NCBI GenBank assembly: GCA_020161665.1
Contig: JAIUPA010000041.1
Span: forward strand, 62,001 to 126,000
Length of the DNA stretch: 64,000 nt
Direction: 5' to 3'
DNA from: Pseudomonadota bacterium
GTDB lineage: Bacteria > Pseudomonadota > Alphaproteobacteria > Rhizobiales > Rhizobiaceae
Below, piece by piece: positions 47,189 through 56,960 of the stretch (its first letter is position 1; every line of letters starts with the position of its first letter). The notes under the pieces were generated by a model that was not told the DNA's origin, made no database searches, and worked only from the letters and a program-made list of their open reading frames with translations. A program made the position numbers and the translations under genes.

Positions 47189-48580
47189 ATGACGAAGACC
47201 CGCACCGAAACCGATACTTTTGGCCCGATTGAAGTCGCCGCAGACCGCTACTGGGGTGCCCAGGCGCAGCGCTCGCTTGGCAACTTCAAGATCGGTTGGG
47301 AAAAGCAGCCGATCCCGGTCGTCCGCGCGCTCGGCATCGTGAAGCAGGCAGCAGCGCGCGCCAACATGGCGCTCGGCGGTCTGGACGCGAAGATCGGCGA
47401 AGCCGTGATCGCCGCCGCTCAGGAAGTGATCGACGGCAAGCTCAACGACCACTTCCCGCTGGTCGTCTGGCAGACGGGTTCGGGCACCCAGTCCAACATG
47501 AACGCCAACGAGGTGATCTCCAACCGCGCCATCGAAATGCTGGGCGGCGAAATGGGCACCAAGAAGCCGGTTCACCCGAACGACCACGTCAACATGAGCC
47601 AGTCGTCGAACGACACCTACCCGACGGCCATGCACATCGCCTGCGTCGAGCAGATCGTTCATCACCTGCTGCCGTCGCTGAAGCACCTGCACGCCGCTCT
47701 GGAAGTGAAGGTCAAGGCCTTCGCGCACATCATCAAGATCGGCCGCACCCACACGCAGGATGCAACCCCGCTGACACTTGGTCAGGAATTCTCCGGTTAC
47801 GCCGCGCAGGTCGCCTCGGCCATTGCCAACATTGAACTGACGATCCCGGCCCTTTCGAAGCTCGCTCAGGGCGGCACCGCCGTCGGCACGGGCCTCAACG
47901 CCCCGGTCGGCTTTGCCGAAAAGGTCGCCGAGGAAATCTCCAAGATCACCGGCCTGTCGTTCATCACCGCTCCGAACAAGTTCGAAGCGCTGGCCTCGCA
48001 TGACTCGATGGTCTTCTCGCATGGCGCCATCAACGCTGCGGCGGCCGCCCTCTTCAAGATCGCCAACGACATCCGCTTCCTCGGTTCGGGTCCGCGTGCT
48101 GGTCTCGGCGAACTCGCCCTGCCGGAAAATGAACCGGGCTCCTCGATCATGCCGGGCAAGGTCAACCCGACCCAGTCCGAAGCCCTGACGCAGGTCTGTG
48201 CCCACATCTTCGGCAACCATGCAGCCCTCACCTTTGCCGGTTCGCAGGGGCACTTCGAGCTGAACGTCTATAACCCGATGATGGCCTACAACTTCCTGCA
48301 GTCGGTCCAGCTTCTGGGGGATGCCGCTGTTTCCTTCACCGACAACTGCGTCGTCGGCATCGAAGCCCGCGAAGACAACATCAAGAAGGGCGTCGAGAAC
48401 TCGCTGATGCTCGTCACCGCGCTGAACACCAAGCTCGGCTACGACATCTGCGCCAAGATCGCCAAGACTGCCCACAAGAACGGCACGACGCTGCGTGACG
48501 AAGCTGTCGGCGGCGGCTACCTGACCAACGAAGAGTTCGACCTCTACGTTCGTCCGGAAAACATGATCGGCCCGAAGTAA
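47189..48580 (+). CDS. fumC: Fumarate hydratase class II
   Basis: 463 residues. It hydrates fumarate to malate in the citric acid cycle without an iron-sulfur cluster. Signatures are [18 protein letters not shown] at the start, [19 protein letters not shown], the [19 protein letters not shown] substrate segment, and the superfamily signature [18 protein letters not shown] 47189 with AGGA upstream is the start; a GTG ten codons earlier is less likely. It stands alone and has its own terminator. Confidence 0.97.
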   Translation: MTKTRTETDTFGPIEVAADRYWGAQAQRSLGNFKIGWEKQPIPVVRALGIVKQAAARANMALGGLDAKIGEAVIAAAQEVIDGKLNDHFPLVVWQTGSGTQSNMNANEVISNRAIEMLGGEMGTKKPVHPNDHVNMSQSSNDTYPTAMHIACVEQIVHHLLPSLKHLHAALEVKVKAFAHIIKIGRTHTQDATPLTLGQEFSGYAAQVASAIANIELTIPALSKLAQGGTAVGTGLNAPVGFAEKVAEEISKITGLSFITAPNKFEALASHDSMVFSHGAINAAAAALFKIANDIRFLGSGPRAGLGELALPENEPGSSIMPGKVNPTQSEALTQVCAHIFGNHAALTFAGSQGHFELNVYNPMMAYNFLQSVQLLGDAAVSFTDNCVVGIEAREDNIKKGVENSLMLVTALNTKLGYDICAKIAKTAHKNGTTLRDEAVGGGYLTNEEFDLYVRPENMIGPK

Positions 48581-48605
48581 TCCGCATCACGGCCTGATGA
48601 CGACA

Positions 48606-48640
48606 AAACCCGCCCGGGAAACCGGGCGGGTTCTTTTTTT
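48606..48640 (+). terminator. Terminator of fumC
   Basis: ACCCGCCCGG-GAAA-CCGGGCGGGT followed by TCTTTTTTT is a strong intrinsic terminator right after fumC. Confidence 0.95.
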
Positions 48641-48800
48641 GGAAAACTTTCCCTTTTCCGGATTCAAACATTTTTCAATAAATACGTCTAATAACGTCTC
48701 AGTGCCTTGCTACACAGGGCACCTGACAGGAGACATTAATCGTTTCCAAAGACTTTTATCGTACCAAAGACGGAACTAGAATTTCTCGAGGGGTGTGCCA

Positions 48801-49868
48801 ATGAGCACCGCAGCGGTGGGACGTAAGCAGGCTGTGCCCGATGTGGCCGGGCAAGTGACGTATGCCATGCGCACCATGGGCGTCGCGCCAATCCCGCGCA
48901 ATTACCAGCTTTTCTATGAAGCCTATATCGGCTCGAACCCCATCCTGACCAAGGAACTGGCGGCACTCGGCACCAAGGCGACGCAGGAAGAGCTTGACGA
49001 ACTGGGTGCACGTTATTTCGCCAACAATCCGGAAGGCGTGATGGAGAGTGCGCACACGCGCATCATCTCCGAACTGGACTCGCTGCTGCGCGTCCTCAAG
49101 CAGGAACAGCGTTCGCTGGAAAGCTATAATCGCCTGCTGGGCGAGACATATAGCCGCATCGACAGCAAGAACTCGACCAGCACCGACATTCTGAAAAGCG
49201 CCATCTCGATCCTGTCGGAAGCGACCGGCAAGACCGTGGCTCATGGCCAGCGTACGGTTCAGAACATGAACCAGCGCTCCGCCGAAATGGATCAGGTCCG
49301 TAAGGAACTCGACGAATACAAGCGCATTGCCAATACGGACTCGCTGACACGCCTGTCCAACCGCCGCGCTTTCGATGAAAAGCTGGCGACCGTCTACAAC
49401 AATCCGATGCTGGTCTCCCTGACCTCGCTGATCATTGTCGACGTGGACCACTTCAAGCGCATCAACGACCTGTTCGGTCACCCGGTCGGTGACAAGATCC
49501 TGGCCTCCGTGGCCAGCGTCGTGCGCGCCAACGTCCGCAAGGAAGCCTTTGTGGCCCGCGCTGGCGGTGAGGAATTCGCCATCGTTCTCGAAGGCAACAC
49601 GGCGGAAGAAGTCTCGGTCATCTGCGAACGCATCCGTCAGGCGATGGAATCAACACCCTTCCGCAATTCGCGTACCAACGTGAACTATGGCCCGGTGACG
49701 ATCTCGCTCGGCTACTGCATGGCCGATCAGGCTTCCGACCCCGGCGAGCTTTATTCGAAGGCGGATATCGCCCTTTACTGCTCCAAGGAAACCGGACGTA
49801 ACCGCTCCACGCAGTACAGCAACGAGATGAAGAAAGACTCATCCAAGGGCTGGCTGATCTACAAGTGA
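48801..49868 (+). CDS. GGDEF-domain diguanylate cyclase
   Basis: 355 residues, no membrane segment. A helical N-terminal domain (VAGQVTYAMRTMGVAPIPRNYQ split over its first part) is followed by a coiled-coil region to about 180. The GGDEF domain begins at ANTDSLTRLSNRRAFD, with DVDHFKRINDLFGH and the active-site loop ARAGGEEFAIVLEG (GGEEF at 255-259). The metal- and GTP-binding residues are intact, so c-di-GMP synthesis is expected. The RxxD product-inhibition site is absent (RKEA instead). ATG 48801 has GAGGGG 8 bases upstream. Confidence 0.92.
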   Translation: MSTAAVGRKQAVPDVAGQVTYAMRTMGVAPIPRNYQLFYEAYIGSNPILTKELAALGTKATQEELDELGARYFANNPEGVMESAHTRIISELDSLLRVLKQEQRSLESYNRLLGETYSRIDSKNSTSTDILKSAISILSEATGKTVAHGQRTVQNMNQRSAEMDQVRKELDEYKRIANTDSLTRLSNRRAFDEKLATVYNNPMLVSLTSLIIVDVDHFKRINDLFGHPVGDKILASVASVVRANVRKEAFVARAGGEEFAIVLEGNTAEEVSVICERIRQAMESTPFRNSRTNVNYGPVTISLGYCMADQASDPGELYSKADIALYCSKETGRNRSTQYSNEMKKDSSKGWLIYK

Positions 49869-49872
49869 TAGA

Positions 49873-49893
49873 AGGGCGCGCGCTGACGCGCCC
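49873..49893. terminator. Hairpin between convergent genes
   Basis: GGGCGCG-CGCTGA-CGCGCCC lies between the GGDEF gene and the PPOX gene. No T run follows, so termination is uncertain. Confidence 0.4.
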
Positions 49894-50502
49894 TCACCAC
49901 ATGCTCTTCTTGGCCCGTTCCGACCATTCCCTGTCATAGGTTGATCCGTCAAAGTCCTCTTTGGCGGATTTGAGCATGTCGCCGGGCGTCGGCAGGCCTT
50001 GCGCCACCACAGCCCGCGCCGGGTTCCACAGATCGGCCCGCATCACCGCCCGCGCGCACTGGAAATAGACCTCGCCAATCGTCACCACCACGACGCTGCG
50101 CGGATGCCTGCCATCCATCTCGAAGCTGTTGAGCAGCGCTTCGTCGATGCTGACCTCCGCCGTGCCATTGACCCGGATCACATTGTTTGAACCCGGCACC
50201 ATGAACATCAGCGCCACGCGCGGATCGCGCACGATGTTGATGAGGGAATCGATGCGGTTATTGCCACGCCAGTCCGGCAAGAGAAGCGTGCGCTCATCTG
50301 CGATCCGCACGACACAATCCGCGTCGCCACGCGGCGAGCAATCAAGGCCTTCAGGACCGACCGTTGCCAGCGCCAGAAACGGTGAAGCTTCGATCATCCG
50401 GCGATACTCGGGCAAAAGTGCAGGGCGCACCTTGATCAGCGACGCCTCGCCCGGCACGCCGTAAAGCGCCTGCAAATCCTCAACAGAACGAAGAATGGTC
50501 AA
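49894..50502 (-). CDS. Pyridoxamine 5'-phosphate oxidase-family FMN-binding protein
   Basis: 202 residues with a split-barrel FMN fold: ASPFLALATVGPEGLDCSPRGD, LLPDWRGNNRIDSLINI and RVALMFMVPGSNNVIRVNG. This pattern, with the C-terminal YFQCARAVMRADLW segment, fits the MSMEG_1061-like subfamily of PPOX-type flavoproteins, not the vitamin B6 enzyme itself. The start is TTG 50502, supported by GAGGAG 6 bases upstream. It follows an alpha/beta hydrolase gene on the same strand. The substrate is unknown. Confidence 0.85.
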   Translation of the reverse strand: MTILRSVEDLQALYGVPGEASLIKVRPALLPEYRRMIEASPFLALATVGPEGLDCSPRGDADCVVRIADERTLLLPDWRGNNRIDSLINIVRDPRVALMFMVPGSNNVIRVNGTAEVSIDEALLNSFEMDGRHPRSVVVVTIGEVYFQCARAVMRADLWNPARAVVAQGLPTPGDMLKSAKEDFDGSTYDREWSERAKKSMW

Positions 50503-50597
50503 GACGCGCTCCTCTATGACCTCGGGGTGGCGACGATAACGAGGCCCGATGACAGAATGATGCCAGAAACCTCAATCCGTCTCCTCCATCCGTCTTC

Positions 50598-51524
50598 TCA
50601 ATCCGTCTCAGGCACCTGCGGGTCATCATCACCGGCCATAAAGGCCGATACGAGTGAAATCGTCGGCGGTGCGGCAATGATGCGGCGATGACCGTAACCA
50701 TTGGCCCAGCCCAGCTTGACCTGCGGCCCCTGTGCGGCGTAGCGCCGCGCATGATCGGCACTCACTTCCTTGTCGTCCTCGGCATGAACGATCAGAACGG
50801 GCATATCCAGATCAGGACCGTCTCCGGCAATATCGAAATCCCGCGACCGGCGGCCCGTCACGCGCCGCACTTCCCGCTCCAGATAGGCCCGGGTGATGTC
50901 GGTGAGGCCAAGCTGTTGCGCACGATACCGCAAAACCCCGCCCAGTTCGGAAGGCGCGCCGATCAGCGCCATGCGGCCGGGCATGAATCGCGGGAACTTG
51001 GGCAGCATTTGGCGCGCCGCGACCATCAGGCTTGCCCCGCCGAAGGAATGCCCGACGGCACCGGCAAAGGGGCCGAAATGCTGGTCCGCGGCGGTGATCG
51101 CCTCAACGGCAAGCCGCATGTCGAGCGAGCGCCCGGATGATGCCCCGTGCCCCGGAAAATCGATCAGCACGACTTCGCCACCCGTGGCCTTGACAATGCC
51201 CTCAGCCAGCGCCGACATGTACTCGCTGCGTGAGCCCCAGCCATGGACAATCAGGAACCGTCCGGCACCCGGAACGGCCGCATCAGCTGGCGGACTCATC
51301 CGGTAGCTCATCACTTTTCCGTGAGGCGTCGTCAGCGCGAAAGTCTCGGCCCTTGCCAGTCGTGCGGCACCGGCGGCAAAGACGTTGCGCGCCCGCTCTC
51401 CCTTCGGATCACGCGGCGGGGCGAGCGAGAAAACGCGAAAGGCCAGCTTGCCCGCCTTTTTGGGCGCAACGGTTCCGGCAATCGTGAAAGTCAGTCGCAG
51501 AACTTTTCTGGCAATGCCCGGCAT
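50598..51524 (-). CDS. Alpha/beta hydrolase
   Basis: 308 residues. The oxyanion region is FLIVHGWGSRSEYMSALAEG. The nucleophile elbow is AVGHSFGGASLMVAA, with Ser as nucleophile. The acid lies in VLIVHAEDDKEVSADHAR, and the catalytic His is in GYGHRRIIA. The start is ATG 51524, only four bases after the DUF971 gene, so the two are co-transcribed. Esterase or lipase activity is plausible but the substrate is unknown. Confidence 0.88.
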   Translation of the reverse strand: MPGIARKVLRLTFTIAGTVAPKKAGKLAFRVFSLAPPRDPKGERARNVFAAGAARLARAETFALTTPHGKVMSYRMSPPADAAVPGAGRFLIVHGWGSRSEYMSALAEGIVKATGGEVVLIDFPGHGASSGRSLDMRLAVEAITAADQHFGPFAGAVGHSFGGASLMVAARQMLPKFPRFMPGRMALIGAPSELGGVLRYRAQQLGLTDITRAYLEREVRRVTGRRSRDFDIAGDGPDLDMPVLIVHAEDDKEVSADHARRYAAQGPQVKLGWANGYGHRRIIAAPPTISLVSAFMAGDDDPQVPETD

Positions 51525-51528
51525 CGTC

Positions 51529-51903
51529 TTATCTCGGCTTTTCCGCCCGGTCGCGGCTCATGCCCTTGGCCGCAAGCTGCGCCTCGTAGTCAGCAAACAG
51601 GGTGGCCCCCTTGTCGCCCAGTTCGCGCAGATAGCTCCAAGTGTAGATGCCGGTCTCATGCATGTCATCAAAGCCGATGCGAACCGCATAATTGCCGGTC
51701 GGATGGACCGAAAGGATCTGCACATTGCGCTTGCCCGGAACGGTGACACCCTGCCCCGGCCCATGGCCCTGCACTTCCGCCGAGGGCGAAAGCACCCTCA
51801 GCATCTCCGCCGACAGCGCAAACGCGGCCCCATCGTTGAAAGTCACCAGAAGCTGCTGCCGGTCTTTCGAGACACGCAACTCGCTCGGCCAGACATTGTT
51901 CAT
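51529..51903 (-). CDS. DUF971 domain protein
   Basis: 124 residues from ATG 51903, with GAGGAG 10 bases upstream. The DUF971 fold (also the N-terminal domain of gamma-butyrobetaine hydroxylase) is seen in WPSELRVSKDRQQLLVTFND, then LSAEMLRVLSPSAEVQG and YAVRIGFDDMHETGIYTWSYL. Stand-alone DUF971 proteins are often near Fe-S carrier or molybdenum cofactor genes. Here it is divergent from moaA. Function unknown. Confidence 0.88.
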   Translation of the reverse strand: MNNVWPSELRVSKDRQQLLVTFNDGAAFALSAEMLRVLSPSAEVQGHGPGQGVTVPGKRNVQILSVHPTGNYAVRIGFDDMHETGIYTWSYLRELGDKGATLFADYEAQLAAKGMSRDRAEKPR

Positions 51904-52024
51904 GGGTGCAACGCTCCTCTTCTTCTCCTCCAGCATGTAAAGCGCCGGACGCTCACCCGCAAGGCGCTTCGACCTTGACGCGGATCAATCGCCTCTCCAC
52001 ATTGCCCCGCATGAGGACTGATCT

Positions 52025-53080
52025 TTGAACCAGACGATCACCGGGCCAGTTGCCCCCGCACCCGATGTGCATTCGCCAAAGGCCCCGATCATTGATCCGT
52101 TCGGGCGTACCATCAGCTATTTGCGCGTTTCGGTGACGGATCGCTGCGACTTCCGCTGCACCTATTGCATGGCGGAAAACATGACCTTCCTGCCGAAAAA
52201 GGATTTGCTGACGCTCGAGGAAATGGACCGGCTGTGCAGCGCTTTCATTGCCCGGGGCGTGAAAAAGCTGCGGCTGACCGGCGGCGAACCGCTGGTGCGA
52301 AAGAATGTCATGTCGCTGGTCGAGTCCCTGTCGCGGCACTTGGAAAGCGGTGCGCTGGAAGAATTGACGCTGACCACCAACGGCTCGCAACTCGCCCGCC
52401 ACGCAGCTGATCTGGCCCGTTTCGGCGTGCGCCGCATCAACGTCTCGATCGATACGCTGGACCCGGAACATTTCAGGGCCATTACCCGCTGGGGAGACCT
52501 GGCGCAGGTCATGGAGGGCGTTGAGGCAGCCCTTGCGGCAGGCATTGCCGTCAAGCTCAATGCCGTGGCGCTGAAAGGCCTCAACGAGGACGAAATTCCG
52601 TCCATGCTGCGCTTTGCCCATGCACGCGGCATGGACCTGACGCTGATTGAAACCATGCCGCTGGGCGAAACCGGCGAAGATCGCACCGACCGTTATCTGC
52701 CGCTCAGTGACCTGCGCCGCAGGCTGGAAGAAGAGTTCACCCTCACCGACCTTCCCGACAGGACCGGCGGACCAGCCCGCTATGTGAAGGTGGCGGAAAC
52801 CGGCGGGCGGCTGGGCTTCATCACGCCGCTCACCCACAATTTCTGTGAAAGCTGTAACCGTGTCCGCCTCACCTGCACCGGCACGCTCTATATGTGCCTT
52901 GGCCAGAACGACGCAGCCGATCTGCGCTCCGTCCTGCGCGCGCCAGACAGCACCGAGCAAGACCTCTTTTCGGCGATTGATGCGGCCATCGCGCTGAAGC
53001 CGAAGGGGCATGATTTCATCATCGACCGCAAGACATCCGGACCGAAAATCGCCCGCCACATGAGCGTCACCGGCGGCTGA
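52025..53080 (+). CDS. moaA: GTP 3',8-cyclase (molybdenum cofactor biosynthesis MoaA)
   Basis: 351 residues. A radical-SAM enzyme for the first step of molybdopterin synthesis. The SAM cluster is C41-x3-C45-x2-C48 ([14 protein letters not shown]). The C-terminal GTP-binding cluster is C274-x2-C277-x13-C291 ([12 protein letters not shown]...YMC). The protein ends in the conserved Gly-Gly tail needed for activity. The start is TTG 52025, with GAGG 8 bases upstream; a downstream start would cut into the protein. mobA lies 2.2 kb further on the same strand, so part of the pathway is linked. Confidence 0.96.
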   Translation: MNQTITGPVAPAPDVHSPKAPIIDPFGRTISYLRVSVTDRCDFRCTYCMAENMTFLPKKDLLTLEEMDRLCSAFIARGVKKLRLTGGEPLVRKNVMSLVESLSRHLESGALEELTLTTNGSQLARHAADLARFGVRRINVSIDTLDPEHFRAITRWGDLAQVMEGVEAALAAGIAVKLNAVALKGLNEDEIPSMLRFAHARGMDLTLIETMPLGETGEDRTDRYLPLSDLRRRLEEEFTLTDLPDRTGGPARYVKVAETGGRLGFITPLTHNFCESCNRVRLTCTGTLYMCLGQNDAADLRSVLRAPDSTEQDLFSAIDAAIALKPKGHDFIIDRKTSGPKIARHMSVTGG

Positions 53081-53173
53081 CGGAAAAATTGGTCCGAACT
53101 TTTATCAAGGCGCGTCTGGCGAAGCAGCCCCTTCTCCTGTAGAGATCAACCGATATATCGGGAATCTCCACCA

Positions 53174-54058
53174 ATGGCATTGTCAGCAAATTCGAAGGGC
53201 GCCGTCATGATGGCGCTCGCCATGGCCGCGTTCACCTGCAACGATGCACTCGTTAAATCGCTCTCGTCCGACCTCAACCTCGGACAGATCATGGTGGTGC
53301 GCGGCACGCTGACCACGCTTCTGGTTTACGCCATCGCCCGCTACAGCGGCGCACTGGCCGGGTTCCGGCTGGTATTGCACCCGCTGGTGCTGGCCCGCAC
53401 GGTGCTGGAAATCACCTCCACCGTGACCTTCCTGAGCGCGCTCAAATACATGCCGCTGCCCAACATCTCGGCCATTCTGCAATCGCTGCCGCTGGCCGTG
53501 ACGCTGGGGGCAGCACTTTTCCTGAAAGAGCCCGTCGGCTGGCGGCGCTGGAGCGCCATTGTCGTTGGCTTTATCGGCGTCATGATCATTGTGCGGCCGG
53601 GCCCGGAAGGCTTCACCATGGCCTCGCTGCTGGCGATCTTCTCGGTGTTTTCCACCGCCGGTCGCGATCTGGTGACACGCCGCATTCCGCAACACATCCC
53701 GTCATTGTCGATTACCGTCTTTACCGCCGCGGCCAATGCCATCTTCGGCGTATTCCTGATTGTGCCGCTCGGCGGCTGGCAGCCGATGGACCCGCTGCAC
53801 ATGCTGAAGCTGGCGGGGGCCGCCGTGTTTTTGTTCGTCGGCTATCAATCGGTCATCACCGCCATGCGCACCGGCGAAATCTCCTTCGTCGCGCCGTTCC
53901 GTTATGTCAGCCTGCTCTGGGCGTTGGTGATCGGCTACCTCGCATGGTCGGACGTGCCGGATGCCACCGTCTGGATCGGCGCGGCCATCGTTATTGCGTC
54001 GGGCCTCTACACCTTCTATCGAGAACGTCGACGCCTGAATCTGGCCCCGAAGCCATAG
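53174..54058 (+). CDS. EamA/DMT-family transporter
   Basis: 294 residues with ten predicted transmembrane helices in two EamA repeats. The first repeat starts at AKGAVMMALAMAAFTCNDALV, a split of which matches the DMT opening. The end of the first repeat contains LFLKEPVGWRRWSAIVVGFI, the typical E-P loop. DMT exporters move amino acids, nucleobases or drugs; the substrate cannot be read from sequence. It lies 93 bases after moaA and 16 bases before the MFS gene, on the same strand. Confidence 0.9.
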   Translation: MALSANSKGAVMMALAMAAFTCNDALVKSLSSDLNLGQIMVVRGTLTTLLVYAIARYSGALAGFRLVLHPLVLARTVLEITSTVTFLSALKYMPLPNISAILQSLPLAVTLGAALFLKEPVGWRRWSAIVVGFIGVMIIVRPGPEGFTMASLLAIFSVFSTAGRDLVTRRIPQHIPSLSITVFTAAANAIFGVFLIVPLGGWQPMDPLHMLKLAGAAVFLFVGYQSVITAMRTGEISFVAPFRYVSLLWALVIGYLAWSDVPDATVWIGAAIVIASGLYTFYRERRRLNLAPKP

Positions 54059-54074
54059 ACACCAAGAGCAACCG

Positions 54075-55292
54075 ATGACGCCGCAGCCGCCCGCCCGCTT
54101 CTTTGATCGCAAAACGCCGCCGCATATCGTCACGCTCGTTCTGATCGCCGGGCTTTCGGCCCTGAACCAGAACATCTTTCTGCCCGCGCTTCCGGAAATG
54201 GCGAGCTTCTTCAAAACCGACTACGCCGTGATGCAATTGACGCTTTCGGGTTATCTCGCCGGAACAGCGCTGCTTCAGCTTGTGATCGGCCCGCTGTCCG
54301 ACCGATACGGTCGCCGCCCGGTGATGATTGGCGCGCTGGCAATCATGCTGATCGCCACGCTCTTCTGCATTTTCGCAACAGATGTCACGGTGTTCCTCAT
54401 CGCCCGTATGGTTCAGACCGCCGTTGTGGCCGGACTGGTCCTTTCCCGCGCCATCGTGCGCGATATGGTGCCGCTGGAAGAAGCAGCCTCCATGCTCGGC
54501 TATGTGACCATGGGCATGGCACTGGTGCCGATGTTCGGCCCGGCGGTCGGCGGCATCTTGAGCGAAACGTTTGGCTGGCAGGCCTGCTTCGCGGCGCTCG
54601 CCATTCTCACCTTCCTGATCCTCATCATCGTCGCTGCCGACCTTGGCGAAACCAACCGCCAACCGATTGGCAGTTTCCGCGCCCAGTTCCGCGTCTGGCC
54701 GCATCTCCTTGCCTCGCGCCTGTTCTGGTCTTACGCCCTGATCTCGGTCTTTGTTTCAGGTGCCTTTTTCTCGTTCCTCGGTGGCGCGCCCTTTGCCGGA
54801 ACAACCCTGCTGAAACTCTCGCCCAGCGCGCTCGGCTTGCAATTTCTCTACACCGCCGTCGGCTATATGGTCGGCAACTTCTTCTCCGGTCTGTTTGCGA
54901 AGCGCCTCGGCATCCGGCACATGCTGGTGATTGGCAACGGCATCACCTTGATCGGCATCGGCTTTGCGCTGGTCATGGCCATGGCCGGGCACTTCACGGC
55001 CCTGTCCTTCTTCGGCTCCATGGTGCTGATGGGCCTTGGCAACGGCGTTGCTCTTCCGAGCGCCAATGCAGGCATGGTGAGCGTGCGACCGGACCTCGCA
55101 GGCTCGGCCTCCGGTCTGGGCGGCGCATTGACGCTCGGCCTCGGCGCCATCCTGTCCGTCATAGCCGCCTCGATCATGACCGAGGAAACCGGCGCCATGC
55201 CGCTGCTCATCGTCATGTTCACCTGCGCCCTGATCGCCATGGTGAGCATCGCCACACTGCCGCGCAACCTCGATACCGTGGTGCGCGGATGA
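54075..55292 (+). CDS. Bcr/CflA-type MFS drug efflux transporter
   Basis: 405 residues with twelve transmembrane helices. The MFS loop motif is GPLSDRYGRRPVMIGALA, and the TM5 motif C-like stretch is GMALVPMFGPAVGGIL. This matches the DHA1 Bcr/CflA drug-efflux branch (ALNQNIFLPALPEMASFF near the start). The gene overlaps mobA by four bases. Its role beside molybdenum cofactor genes is unclear. Confidence 0.9.
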   Translation: MTPQPPARFFDRKTPPHIVTLVLIAGLSALNQNIFLPALPEMASFFKTDYAVMQLTLSGYLAGTALLQLVIGPLSDRYGRRPVMIGALAIMLIATLFCIFATDVTVFLIARMVQTAVVAGLVLSRAIVRDMVPLEEAASMLGYVTMGMALVPMFGPAVGGILSETFGWQACFAALAILTFLILIIVAADLGETNRQPIGSFRAQFRVWPHLLASRLFWSYALISVFVSGAFFSFLGGAPFAGTTLLKLSPSALGLQFLYTAVGYMVGNFFSGLFAKRLGIRHMLVIGNGITLIGIGFALVMAMAGHFTALSFFGSMVLMGLGNGVALPSANAGMVSVRPDLAGSASGLGGALTLGLGAILSVIAASIMTEETGAMPLLIVMFTCALIAMVSIATLPRNLDTVVRG

Positions 55293-55903
55293 TGCGTCCG
55301 CCCGGCCTCATTCTGGCAGGAGGACAGTCCCGCCGCATGGGGGGCGACAAGACGATTCTGTCACTGGCAGGCCAGCCCCTCATCCGCCACGTTGTCGAGC
55401 GCGTTGCCCCGCAAACCGGACCTCTGTATATCGCCGGCCCGCCAACACTCACGACACTGACCGGCCTTCCAACATTGGCCGATGCGATGCCCGACAAGGC
55501 AGGCCCGCTGTCCGGCCTGATCGCCGGTCTGCGCCATGTGCGCGACCATCACCCGGATGCCAAAACGCTTCTGACCGTCCCCGCCGATTGTCCGTTTTTG
55601 CCCACCGATCTTGTGGCGCGCCTGGCCGCAAAATCAGGGGAAAAGCCGGTCGTCGCTTCGTCGGCTGACAGACTTCATCCGGTCATCGCGCTCTGGCCGA
55701 TCCAGTGTCTGACACACCTCGAAACCGCACTCTTTAAAGACGGCGAACGGCGCATGCATGCGGTTCTGGAACGCTGCGGCTTTGAAACGATAGCCTTCGA
55801 ATTTGTCGATTCACCTAACGGGAGGCATGACCCGTTCTTCAACATCAATACGCCGGAAGATATTGAAATCGCATCGCAATTCACAAGCGGAATCAGCACA
55901 TAA
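55289..55903 (+). CDS. mobA: Molybdenum cofactor guanylyltransferase
   Basis: 204 residues. It attaches GMP to molybdopterin to give the MGD cofactor. The nucleotide-binding loop is LILAGGQSRRMGGDKT near the N-terminus. The metal-binding Asp lies in VPADCPFLPTDL. The C-terminal part ends with FNINTPEDIEIA, as in MobA. The ATG overlaps the stop codon of the MFS gene (ATGATG), so translation is probably coupled. moaA upstream completes a partial Moco cluster. Confidence 0.95.
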   Translation: MMRPPGLILAGGQSRRMGGDKTILSLAGQPLIRHVVERVAPQTGPLYIAGPPTLTTLTGLPTLADAMPDKAGPLSGLIAGLRHVRDHHPDAKTLLTVPADCPFLPTDLVARLAAKSGEKPVVASSADRLHPVIALWPIQCLTHLETALFKDGERRMHAVLERCGFETIAFEFVDSPNGRHDPFFNINTPEDIEIASQFTSGIST

Positions 55904-56088
55904 AGCTGCACCAGCGCAGCACCTGCGGCACGGCGTACCATTAGACGGGAATCCGGTTGCTTTTTTCTGCGAAACGGTGCGACTATCGCATAATCGCCGG
56001 GGCAAACGTCCCGGCACACAAATTCGCTACCGTCCGATGACCGGCCGTGGGGCTGGATCGGCGGCAGCAGCCAACAGAGAGGAAAATC

Positions 56089-56868
56089 ATGCGTAGCTCC
56101 ATCCGTTTTCTCGCCGCGGCCTCCTTCGCCGCCCTGTCGCTCGTTTCGGGCGCTGCCATGGCTGAAGACAAGATCGTCATCGGGACCGAAGGCGCATACC
56201 CGCCCTTCAACGAACTGAAGAAGGACGGCACGCTGGTCGGTTTCGACATCGATATTGCCAAGGCGCTCTGCGAAGAAATGAAGGCATCCTGCACCTTCGT
56301 CACCAATGACTGGGACGGCATCATTCCGGCCCTGCAGGCCAAGAAGTTCGACGCCATCATCGCTTCCATGTCGATCACGCCGGAGCGCCTGCAGAAGGTC
56401 GACTTCTCCGCCAAGTACTACAACACCCCGCCGGCCATTGCCGTGCCGAAGGATTCGCCGCTGAAGGATGCCTCGCCGGAAAGCCTCAAGGGCAAGACGC
56501 TCGGCGCACAGGGCTCCACCACCCACGCCAACTATGCCGAAAAGCACCTCAACGCCGCAGAGCTGAAGATTTATCCGACGGCTGACGAGTACAAGCTCGA
56601 CGTGGCCGCTGGCCGTATCGACGGCGTGGTGGACGACATCGTGGTTCTGACCGAATGGGTCAAGTCGGCTGAAGGCGCCTGCTGCAAGATCCTCGCCCCG
56701 CTTCCCGTCGATGAAGAAATCAACGGCAAGGGTGCCGGTATTGCGGTTCGCAAGGGCGACACCGAACTGGCCGACAAGTTCACCAAGGCTATTGCCGGTA
56801 TCCGCGCCAGCGGAAAGTACAAGGAAATTCAGGACAAGTACTTCGACTTCGACGTTTACGGCAAGTAA
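56089..56868 (+). CDS. Polar amino-acid ABC transporter substrate-binding protein
   Basis: 259 residues. A signal peptide (MRSSIRFLAAASFAALSLVS, cleavage after AMA) exports it to the periplasm. The family 3 solute-binding signature is GFDIDIAKALCEEM, after IGTEGAYPPFNELKKDGTLV. This sequence resembles lysine/arginine/ornithine- and octopine/nopaline-binding proteins. Two internal Cys (ALCEEMKASC) match the disulfide of the LAO-binding type. Basic amino acids or opine-like compounds are therefore likely ligands. AGAGAGGA precedes ATG 56089. Confidence 0.92.
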   Translation: MRSSIRFLAAASFAALSLVSGAAMAEDKIVIGTEGAYPPFNELKKDGTLVGFDIDIAKALCEEMKASCTFVTNDWDGIIPALQAKKFDAIIASMSITPERLQKVDFSAKYYNTPPAIAVPKDSPLKDASPESLKGKTLGAQGSTTHANYAEKHLNAAELKIYPTADEYKLDVAAGRIDGVVDDIVVLTEWVKSAEGACCKILAPLPVDEEINGKGAGIAVRKGDTELADKFTKAIAGIRASGKYKEIQDKYFDFDVYGK

Positions 56869-56877
56869 TGGCTTACA

Positions 56878-56904
56878 GGGCGCGGTTCCGGCCGCGCCCT
56901 TTCC
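56878..56904 (+). terminator. Intercistronic hairpin after the binding-protein gene
   Basis: GGGCGCGG-TTCCGG-CCGCGCCC followed by TTTCCTT lies between the binding protein and first permease genes. It probably causes partial termination or protects the upstream mRNA, giving excess binding protein. Confidence 0.7.
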
Positions 56905-56960
56905 TTATCTTTGAGAATGCAATCATCAGCGGGCAATAAGACCTGCAAGGGGAATACGGA

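Noticed and set aside
46880..48475. A 531-codon minus-strand frame opposite fumC
   Set aside because: Antisense shadow of a highly conserved gene; no signal for a separate product.
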